Of a stretch of 64,000 bases of DNA, positions 13,301-25,300 are shown piece after piece (the first letter of the stretch is position 1; every line of letters begins with the position of its first letter). The notes below the pieces were generated by a model. That model worked only from the letters and a program-made list of their open reading frames with translations. It searched no databases and was not told the DNA's origin. The position numbers and the translations under genes are program-made. The stretch spans positions 8,757,001 to 8,821,000 of the forward strand of contig CM034398.1 of NCBI GenBank assembly GCA_019925095.2, given 5' to 3'. The DNA is from Dendrolimus kikuchii. Taxonomy: Eukaryota > Arthropoda > Insecta > Lepidoptera > Lasiocampidae.

Positions 13301-16300
13301 ATCTAATTCTTTTTAAATGCTTATCAACTCAGATTTATCTAAGAAATTATTATATCGGTACTTCTATCGCATTTGGAAAAAGAAAATTGTCATAGCAGAA
13401 GTTAATAATATTTCATAGAGAATGCAGTGTTAGTATGTACTTATGCATTAAATCATTTAATCAAGCATTTGTTACTTGTTTTCAATTTTGGTTCATTCTT
13501 ATTTCTTTTGTTATTATTCAATGTTTTTATTTAACTATGTTAAATGGACTTTATCTTTGTATAATGTGAGTTATTTATTTTCAATTTTTATTTGATTTTT
13601 AATCGTTTGTCAGAGGGTATTATTTTATTTGTTTTAATGATATATAAGTATATGTAAAAAAAATTGCTGGGGGGGAATCTGATCACGACAAAAAAGGTTT
13701 TATTTTATTTTAGTTCCAATTCGATTTATTTATAGTACATTATGGTACTAGTGTGTAACATGGTGATTACCGCCGAGGCGCCATTGAGACTCGAGCCGTA
13801 GGCGAGGGTCTTAAGAGAGCCGAGGACGGTAATCATCAATACACACGTGTATCATACGACGTTTTTCAACACACTTGTGAATAAAATAACAACAAAAACT
13901 CATTTTATTTAGTAGATAAAAGAAAGTTATATATGAGTGAAAGTTTTATTTATTAAACACGTACGAGTTAAAATTATCTATTTAAATAAGAAGTTGCATG
14001 AAATGAGCAAGCAATAGGAACATTAATTTATTTGTTCTATAGAACACGATCTTTTTTTTTGAATAAAAACTTTTTTAAGAACAAAGCAACTCAACCAATA
14101 AAAAAAATAATCTATAACTCACTAGTGAGTTATAATGTTTTTTACTCACAGTTTGATAATGGGTGTCATTCTGTGCCTAATTGCGGTGACCATAGAGCCA
14201 CTTTATGAGCAAGTGTGTTGAAATAGTACATTATGGTACTAGTGTGTAACATTGGTGATTACCGCCGAGGCGCCATTGAGACTCGAGCCGTAGGCGAGGG
14301 TCTTAAGAGAGCCGAGGACGGTAATCATCAATACACACGTGTATCATACGACGTTTTTCAACACACTTGTGAATAAAATAACAACAAAAACTCATTTTAT
14401 TTAGTAGATAAAAAGTTATATATGAGTGAAAGTTTTATTTGTTAAACACGTACGAGTTAAAATTATCTATTTAAATAAGAAGTTGCATAAAATGAGCAAG
14501 CAATAGGAACATTAATTTATTTGTTCTATAGAACACGATCTTTTTTTTTTTGAATAAAAACTTTTTTAAGAACAAAGCAACTCAACGAATAAAAAAAATA
14601 AAAAAAATCTATAACTCACTAGTGAGTTATAATGTTTATTACTCACAGTTTGATAATGGGTGTCATTCTGTGCCTAATTGCGGTGACCATAGAGCCACTT
14701 TATGAGCAAGTGTGTTGAAAAATATATTATCTGTCCTATTAGAAAAAGTCATTCACAATAATACATTATAATACAGAAAACCTTTATTTTATTAATTAAT
14801 TCAATAATTCATTCCCTCTCCAACAAATTCAAACTTACTATTGGGTATTTCATAATCAAATCAAATTAGTTACTTTTTACCATCGCAAAAAACGTGACTG
14901 ACTCTTTGATTTTGTATGAGAATACTACTACTTTTGACGTCACCATTTTAACGAGCGAAATAGTAATTATATTAATTGTTCTTTAAATTAATTAAAATTA
15001 TTTCTATAATGAACTATTGAAAGTAAGATGATAACAGATATTTTGACTTCTGCTCTTCTATATGAATACTGTTTTAGAATTTATTGTAATATATGTCAAA
15101 TACCCAATTGAACAGATCAGAAAGTGTCCGATAATTCAATTTTATGTCAATCTATACCAGGGGTCGCCAAATGGTGGACTGCGGTCCGCATTCGGACCCT
15201 CGACCCATTTTGTGCGAACTGCGACAAAATGATATTTTTCTCATTGATATGTAAAAAATACCTTGTTATTTTCATAATTACATTTGTTATAAAAATGTTT
15301 TTTTCTATAAAATGTTGTGTGGACCGCGATGGTCATTTCATTTCTTAAAACGGACCCCGAGCGAAACTAATTGGTGACCCCTGATCTATACTATAATAAA
15401 CCTGTAAATGTTTCGAGTGTGTACAATGTGTTTAAAAATGTGAAACAAATCAAGGGGATAATTTGGACCAGGAGTTCCGTAAATGCAATTTTTAGAATTT
15501 TTGTCTGTCTGTCGAACTTTCTGTCTGTCTGTTAGAGCATCATATGAAAATTACTAAACGGATTTAAATAAAATTCGAAATGGAGCTTATATCACGGGGC
15601 GTTATTTAGGATACTTTTTATCCCGATAAATGAGGTCGTTTCCGTGGGATAGACGTAAATAGCAGTCTTTGATTACAATACTTGGTCCAGATGGTGAAAA
15701 CTGGCGCCATGTTTTATGGGGTCAATCGGAAGCCACTGATACGAATGGAGGTGCTGTTCTCTTGGATGGCACAGTGTGGCTTAGAGCAGCTTCACCAGAG
15801 CACGAGGGCTGGTATAGATGTACTGCAAGAGTTCAACACTCCTTTCTGCATCATACATTTTACCTTGATGTAAGAGGTAAATATTGATTACATTAACCAT
15901 ACTTTCATTAGTTTTCAGATGTGAAATTATATGACGATAATATTGACATAAAGTAAGTGTAGTAAGTAATTGATTTCATTTTGCATTAATTTGATCTAGT
16001 TCTATATGAATACCGTTGTTAATATAATATTTTCTTAAGTTTTCGCGACTTGTATACATAATAAAACTACGTTTTAACGGTTTTAAGCGCGGTAATTTTA
16101 TTTGATTTTGGTTTTTCCGACGTTTCGGCCACTTTTCAGTGGCCGTGATCGCGGAAGACGTTGTTAATATTTGGTTGTCTAAACATGTACCTATATGTTT
16201 AAACAACCAAATATTAGCAACGGTATTAACTTAGAATTAGATCAAATAAAATGAAGCTACCACGACTTATAAAAGTAATATTGATAACCAGTAATCATTT

Positions 16301-19300
16301 GAAGACTGTTGAGATATTTGCTCCTATGCGAAACTGGTTACATTTGAAAAGCTGCACATTAAACAAACTCTTCTTTCGAATTGAAGAGTTTTCAACTGAG
16401 TCTCTTTTTTACTCTCCCTTCAGGACTATCCTAAATTTATCGATCGATTTTTATACTATTCTGATCGGCTGTCCTAAACGCAGCAGTCTATATAAAGGAT
16501 TCATATATGGTGGGGGTACATAATAACGTGCAAGGTTTCTCCCCTTAAGTTATTCTACCACGCTCGAATAAATATCCGTGCAGGGACAGAGAAAGAATAC
16601 AATTTCCTGCGGCCGGCCGGCTGTCGTAAGAGGCGACAAAACTATCAACAGCCAGGTGGTAGGGCATTTGCCCGTCTGGATGGCTACCACCCTTGGTCTA
16701 AAGTATGTCGCCGTAATAACCTTGAGTTGTGTTCCGGCATTAGTGATCAGGTTCCAGTCTCCCTTAAGAGAGCAGCAGCGCATTTGTAGCACCTTTGGTG
16801 TTGCAAACGTCCATAGGCGATGGTAACCGCTTTCCATCAAGTGGGCCGTCTGCCAGTCTGCTGATCTCCTCCAAAAAAAACCCAAAATCTCCGCTTGGCC
16901 TCCCCTACTATAAATATCATCGCTGTATAGAAGTTAGATTTGAAATAATTAATTATTTAAATAATAATAACATTGCATATTTCGATATGCAGGTTTCATC
17001 ATCATCTTATCCTTCGCCGTTGTTAGCACGTGGTAATTGTTACAATAGGCACATTAGATCAAAAACTGCCTAAGTGGTGCATGCATTCCGGCCAGGATTC
17101 GCACCCGCGTCCTTTGAGCGTGAGACGCGTGCGCTATCCATTACGCTACCACGACTTTACGATACCTATAAATAATCTATTTAAATTCAATGCATCTCAG
17201 CATTAGTTTTATAAATTTAAAATTATATTGCATTTAAAATAGAACCTCCAAAGCTAACGCGAGGGGGTGGCGGTGGTGAAACAAGATGGGTGGTAAGGGG
17301 TTCCACTACAAGACTTACTTGCACTGTACGAGGCGAACCGGAAATACATGTACATTGGACGCATGATTCGAGACCTTTGGCTTTGCAGTAAGTAGTACAT
17401 TTTCATAGACATCTGTGCCGAATGGGTTGCCTCGCTGCCTAATAGATTATATAAAAATGATTACTATTAAAATTAACTTCCGTTTTAAATTTTGTGAGTG
17501 TATCCCATGACGGTCTTGTTTTGTTTTGTTTGTAAATGTCACAGCTCATTATTGCTCACAAAAATAAACATAAAGTAACATTAATAATGAATCTCTAAGA
17601 CTTAATCCTAAAATGTCTTTGCTGTAGATAATAATATCTGTAACTGCATGTATGATTTTGGCGCAATCTTTTAATGTTTTAAAGTCACCATTTTTTTGTA
17701 TTATTTTATATGTAATTTAAATGACTATCGTTAAAACATCGATATATACATTTTACAAAATTATATTAGCAACCACCATATACAACTTTTTTCTGTAGGT
17801 AGTTATAAACATATTTATTTAGCGTATTTCTGTCTAATTTTCAACATATAACACAGCCTTTTAACACTACAGACTTTTAGAAATAATAAATAAAAAATGA
17901 AATAAAATTAAAAGTCGTAAATTACGAACAGATTAAAATCATTGAATGCACCATATTTTCATAACAGTGGTGGCGGTGGAGTGGAAACTAGAGATACGAG
18001 CGGCGGGCTGATGACCTCAGAAATAACAATACCACATGCCGGTCCAGAACACGCTGGAGAATATCGATGTCTTGCTCGGAACCTTTATGGGAGTGATGAG
18101 CTCATATACAGGCTGTTTGTTAAAGGTAAGGTTAAATAACGCAATGGATAAAATGAGAATTAAGCACGTAAGAGCATCTTTCAAAATTGCAACCTTGATT
18201 AACTTAAAGGGTGAATAAGATAGTATGGGCAAGTTATGATAAAAATGAAAATTCTGCGATGAAAAGGATTTGAAAATGGAAGATTGATGAATATAAGAGT
18301 CAAAAGACAGATATATCTATTGTGTGAATAATAGGTATAATAATCAACATATTGATGCAGAAACGCAGAGAATGGAAGGAAAATTCATATTGTGCCACCC
18401 AGAATGATTGGGGAAATGCAAAAGAAAGGAGAGTGATGGCTTTACGTAACATATTATAAGCGTCCAGTTCTCTTCAAAAGTTCAATATAATATTATTAAA
18501 TACAGGAGTCTGTTGAAAATAAACATATTTTTATGTTTATTTTCTAATATTATAAAGAGGTAATGTGAGTTTGTGACGTTGTAGGGGGTAATCTCTGAAT
18601 CTACAAAACCAATTAAAAAAAATCTTTTTCTGTTGTAAAGCTACGTTAACAGGAAGTGTCATAGGCTATATAACATGACGCTATATACCACGGGAGTGGG
18701 ACAGAGCGCGGGTGAAACACTTGCTGAGGCACGGTTTCCCGTGTGTAATTTCATAATTTAAAAAAGATTATAAGTATTATAATTACGTAAAATTATTTGA
18801 TATCTATTTATGAATCTTGTACTAGTAAGTATAGTTATTTATACACAAAAATATTTTATATATTTAACACAAATTTGTTCTTGGAAATGTTAAAATATGG
18901 TTCACTAGTTAATAAATTCGAAATGTTTACGTAATTATTAGTATCCGGTCTTTACTCAGAAGTAATCAGCTTTAACACGTGTTTTTGTATCACGCGAGTT
19001 TCAATGCTGATTTTAAATCAATATAACGTATATGAGATAATTCAAATGCTATGTAAAAGGAAAAATATAAATTTGAATCACATTTCCAGCGTAGATAACG
19101 AATATCAATCAATCACACCTAGAAGCTTTTCTCTATTTCGATAAACAACGCAGCGGTCCCACAGCGTATCACCATAAAGTTGATTTACATTTTGTTTTCT
19201 CAATGCGCAATGCTTTGTGTTGCGCAAATGTATTGTCATGCACTCCACTACCCATTATATGAGGGTCATAAACGCGAATGTGCTAGTGCATAGTGCGATA

Positions 19301-22300
19301 ATAGTCGGTGTGCGGTTTTGCACTGCTCACTCGCCCGAAACTGCTATACCAATAATACTCTAGAGCTCTCGACATTTATGTGTGCCGAATATGCTGTTTA
19401 AAACATAGGATTCGAGCGAGTTGCTTCATAAACAAATTCACAAGGTGTAATTATGCTTTATAAAACATTATTCTTATGGCTATTACTGAACAGAGAAATG
19501 AATAGTCTAGGAATGCAGTACGGCATATTTTAGGCATATTAAACACTGATTATATTTATCAAACATAAGATCAAAATCTTCAATACCTGATTTACCACTA
19601 TAACAAATATATTATTTTACTTGTATTGTTTTCACATTTTATTTTGTTTATTTAATAGAAGTTATTATCACAGCTATGCAAAATGTCTGTATTGATATAT
19701 TAAAATAAAGATGGAACAAAATCAGAAGGAAACTAATTTTAAAAAATGTTATAAGTTGCTGTTACGTACGGTCAACCAAATTTTTCCTTGATCAGTTCTC
19801 TAATACACACTCTCAAATTTCATATACACCAATCTGACGTTTCTGAATTATAATTTACACTATATATGTTATTTTAAATATGAATCACACACTAGTATTT
19901 TTTCTTAACAGAACGGCCTAACATACCAGAGGAAGTACGAGTATCAGAAGTTTGGTCTCGCCGCGCTCGCGTCACATGGCGTATAGCAAGGGGTGCTTTG
20001 GTGGCTCAATATTCACTACAATACCGAGCATTGACCCATGAACTTACTAACGTCCCGCTCGACGCTCCACTGCCCGCTATGCTCGATAATTGGGATGCAT
20101 CAGATGTGTTGAATCTCACACTGACTAATTCGGATTTGCTTCATGTCGCGTAAGTTTTTAGTAGCTTAATAATAAAAATGCATGAATTGTTAAATGTTAC
20201 CTTGTTTCTAGCATTAAGATTTGATGCTAATAAACCTATTAGCTAATTCGAACTTCTTCATAATCTCTTGTTCTTAACATTTTCTGTCTATCTTTTCACA
20301 CAAATGTGGAAGTAAAGTGATACTATGTATTTATTATAGTTTAAATAACCAAATCTTTTACCAAACTCCCAACACCTGTTTAAATATTACTGACATCTAA
20401 GTGAATTATTTTAAGTATTTATGTATCTATTAACCCCTGCACCACCTACATCGCCAAATAAGCTAAGAAATTCTTTTAATTTATGTTTCCTGCAAGAGAT
20501 TGCTTTAAACGACATGACTACTTATTTTATTGCCTAGATAATATTGTTTTGGTTCGTTTTTTGTAATTGTATATTTTGGTGTGCAATAAAGTGATATCTA
20601 TCTATCTATCTAAGAGTTGAATCCCTCGTCTTACAAAAACTTTCTTAATAGGTAATTAGTCAAATAAGTATCATATTCAGTAACTCCTTATAAATGAAAA
20701 TGTATATTATGTATATACTTTAAATAATAAGATAAGTTGTTTAAGAGTATTATATGTACGTACGTATAAGTATAACATATTTAACATTTTGGTATAATTA
20801 ATCTCAACCTGGGGTATTATGATTTTGAACGTGAACACCGAGTGGAACGAACCTCACTAATAAATGGAAAAATAGCTTACTGCTCTTAAAACATGCAATT
20901 TTTTTTTTCTAAATTTGATACAAGCATACTAGAACTGGTCCTCGTGCTTTAAACAGCCATGGAAGATAATTTCTAGTATTCCGCTTCCATGCTACAGCTT
21001 TAAAATTGAGGAGGTGGAAGTAAAATAACATTGCATAAATATGTTCACACCAGCATAGGACACGGTTGCAAAATCAGTAATTAAGAACACTTTAATCGCG
21101 TCGCTTAACGTTAAGCTACCCGCTCATCTCGTCTCTTGGAACACGCTCTACGTATTCAACCTCACATTGCCTAATTCGGATTTGCTTCATGTCGCGTAAG
21201 TTTATACTGACTTATGAATATGATAACGCTCTAGGGCTTCCAGTAACTATTATGAATTTGAGATTAGAATTATAATTATCTACGTTGAGATAGCTATTAC
21301 TTAACTACCACTGCCACATATTGTATTTGATTGAGAACTATATAATTTATATAGTTATTAGGCAAATCGCCTTAGTTAAGTAGATGTAAGTTTATTTTTT
21401 ATTTCTGGAGTACAGCACAAAAGCTAAAGTCTGATGGAAAGTGGTTACCATTGCCTATAGACATCAGTAATACCAGAGATGCTTCTATGTGTCGCCGGTC
21501 TCGGAAGAAGAACTAAAACCTGTCTATTTATCCCAGAATATAACCCAAGATCAGGAATGGGAGTCATCCTGGCAGGCAAATGTCCTACCACCTGGCTGTG
21601 GGTTGTTTTGTGGCGTCTTACGACAGACCGCCCGGCTGCCGGAATTTATATTCTATCTTAGATCATTATATCTCAATATATTCTTTATTTCTACACGGAA
21701 TTTAATACTTATTAATTATACTTTAATATAATTATTATTAGTAGCTCTGCTATTAGTTTTAAATATAACTTTTTTTATTAAATTAATCTATCTAAATAAT
21801 AAACACTGATGAAAACATTGTTAATGCAAGACTATAAGCTGTGCGCAAAAGGTTTGCCGATAGTCGCCCCTTCCGCTTCCTACGACTGGGAACGGGGCTT
21901 GTGTAGTAGTAAGAACTAGACGACCGCGGGTCGCGGTTCTGGGAGGAGGGAGGGGTTGTCATCGGCAAACCTTCTGCGCACAACTTATATATACGTACTA
22001 GCTGTCCCGGCAGACGTTGTTCTGCCCTGAAGAAATAAAATTTAGAACCCGATTCCAGTGCCACCTACCGGGTCCAAATGTAAGCTATCCTATCTTTCAA
22101 GTTGGATCAAACTGCACATGGTGTGAAAATTTGATTAAAATCGGTCAAGTAGTTTAGGAGTCCATCGCGGACAAACAACGTGACATGTAATTTATATATG
22201 TTAAGATAACAGTATGGTATAAGTTTATCAATATATAATGTAAGTATATATAATTGTATTATTCGCATTTCATTTTAATAATACTAAATAAACATTTAAA

Positions 22301-25300
22301 ACATAAGCACTTAGTTAGTCTTTGAAAATTCAAATTTTCATTACATTTTATGTAACCCTGGTAGGTCTCTAATGACATTAATAAAGTTTAATGAACAAAA
22401 CCACCTTGCCGTATCACATTTTATAGTTCGTAAAGGGGTAGTTTTAGTATAATTATATTTTAAGTTAGTTGCTGTAGTAAACTAAAAAAAACTTCGTATA
22501 AAATATTGTACACTGAGTTATAATTGAAAATCTAACTATTCTAGTTTCACTGTAAGCAGATTACTCTGTTGCTAAATTGTCAATTTTACGCTGAATTTTG
22601 CAAGCGCGCTTTAAAGCTTGATCTAAAAGTGTAATGAACAGCAAAAATTGTTCAGATGGAAACTGAGTATGCGTCATTAAACTTTAAAAAATAAATAAAT
22701 AGAAATCTATAATATTATAAAATTCTACACATGCCGTGTCTGCACATTGAAGCTATTAAAAAAAAAACAGCTGGAATAGGCTGTATAAACAATACATTTA
22801 GATTTCTTGTCTGTTTGTTCGGGATTCACGTAAAAACTACTGGGCCGATTTCGACGCAGTTTTCGTCGATCGACAGCAAATTCTTAGACTTAAAATCTAC
22901 GCTACTTTTTAACCTGTGAAACGTGTGGGAAGTTTTCTAGTAATGATCTAAAATGGCCAGATAAAAAAAATGAATTGAATTGCAATGTCATTTTTTTACC
23001 GATAGCCAATTTTATGTAATAAAATGTGTTATATTTTTTATCCCGGGAATTTCGTGGGAATTTGCCATGAAGCGGTTTGTGGTTGTTCGGATGCGTAAAA
23101 ATTAGCTTATTCCGAAACAGTTTCCTAAAACAATGGCTTACATTATTTTTCAAATGCTGCGGTATGTTGTGTTCCGGGAATTATTCAGGGATTTCAAATC
23201 AAGCGTAGACGAAGTTGCGGGCATATCCTAGTATTAAATAAAAATCTTTCTTGACATCCTTGATGATTCCCACGTAATTTTAATGGCTAACAACTGTAAA
23301 TTTAATACCGATATTAGCCGGTTCATTTCTGTGTTTAAATTTGGATGAATCAATCAATGTCATTAAATACCGTCGTTTCCTTATAGTTTTGCGCCTTTTG
23401 TGATATCAAACGGATCAACCAAATTGATTCAATTTGGTTGATCCGTCTGATATCACCATAAGAAAATATACGAAGCAGTACCAGTTTGCATAACATCCGC
23501 CAAGACACACTGCTTTAAAGCATTTTAATACCCTTTTATTAGCTTCATACGTATGTTAGTATGTAACGGAATCTTTCAAGTTAAATTTGATCGACTTCCC
23601 AGTTTCCGATTGAGCTGAAATTTTGCACGTATGTGTATATCGCGTGACAATGCAATAATATGGTACCATGGAGCTGATCTGATGATGGAGTCGGAAGGTG
23701 GCCATAGGAACTCCTGTACTAAACAAAATAGACCCGTCGTGTTTGGGCTCGTTTTACTTGTCTTGACTAGCACTCTGCTGCTACATGATATGCAGGATCT
23801 CAAAAGCTAGTATTTAAAAACCTTTTTAAAAAAAGCTTATTTTTACATAACGTTCCATTTTATCGTAAGAGAAGGGAATTAAATCACTAAATAATCACTA
23901 AAAAATAAAAAATAAAAAATAACAGTTTAAAAAAAATACGCTTTTATAGAAATCCAACTAAAAAATAGAAAATAAATTTGAATTAAAAATAGTGTAAGAA
24001 AAAATTATTTTATTGTAAAAAAAGCGTGGGGTGCTTTTCAGGATATTATCAAAATAACCCTTCTACTCGTATCTGTTCATAAAATATTTATAACTATTGA
24101 TACCATGCACCCCATGCTTTTTTACAATAAAATCATTTTTTCTTACACTATTTTTAATTCAAATTTATTAAAATTTATTTTCTATATTTTAGTTGGATTT
24201 TCTATAAAAGCGTATTTTTTTTAGTTTTTTTTAAACTATTATTTGTTTTTAGTCTTTGTCCTACCCGTCTGCCTATGTAGGTATGTTCGTCTGTTGCATG
24301 TCAGAGTCTATTTTCTTAAATAATGGGTCTATATGGATGATACAATAAGAAGGTAGTTTGTGCACTACATAAATAAAACCGCGAAAGAACTAAAAATTAG
24401 GATCCAGCAATACATGAGAAGTCGAGAGTATTTTTTTTATTTACAAATTCATCTCGATGTTCTTTTGTGAATTTTTTATTTGTGTAAATGGATGTCAAAA
24501 ATTTTGTTGTTTAAAATCTGTGTGTACGTCACTTCAATTTTGAACTATGAAGTGGAAAACTGAAAGAAATTGAGGTTATAAACCTATAAAATTACAACGA
24601 AAATGTACAAAAGTACAAAGTACCTAATATTAAACTTTATCAACATATTTACAAATAAAAAATGTAGTCCTGATTGCTGCCGGTGGGGAGCGTTTTAAAA
24701 TTGCTGACCGCATTTCCCCGTAAACGAACGAAACGAAAATTAGTTTGAATCATATTTGTAGAGTAGTTTTTCAGATATGAGCTATAGCATAGTTGTTCTT
24801 TGCATGTTTCTTTTTAAAGTTAATAATTGGTTTTGTTATGTACCCTCTTATTTCTAAACGATACTATCGGACATTTCCTTAATTGAATAATAATGTTATA
24901 TTTTTATTTATTCTGAGATTAGCACCTGTTTTGTATAGAGTAGGTAATTCTCTATAATTTAACATAATTTTGTGTAGGAATGTTTGTCTTTATAATGTAG
25001 TTATTATGTACAAATTATAATTTAAAATCTCTGAATTGTATATAGACGGTATTCACTACATTTTATTTTCATGTTAACAGACGAGATAGATTTGTGCTGT
25101 GGTCGGTTTATTTTATTACATGTAAAACTTTAAGTATAATATTTTATACAATATCTTGTATAAAATATTGTCTGGAATTTCCAAACAGTAATGTATTAAA
25201 TTCTTTTCATTCATAACACTTTAATAAAATAGTTTATCAATGACTTCAATCCGCGATCGGTTGTGCCAGATGCTAAGTTTCATGTAGTGTAAAATTGTTG

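Noticed and set aside
15124..15348. 74-codon plus-strand frame
   Set aside because: It runs across an hAT-type MITE and its flank, so coding is not expected.
16550..16885. Overlapping 82-111 codon frames on both strands
   Set aside because: They coincide with a dispersed repeat found five times in the window.
17073..17165. Possible tRNA gene on the minus strand
   Set aside because: A- and B-box-like strings exist but acceptor arms do not pair and the anticodon loop is too long; it continues into a SINE body.
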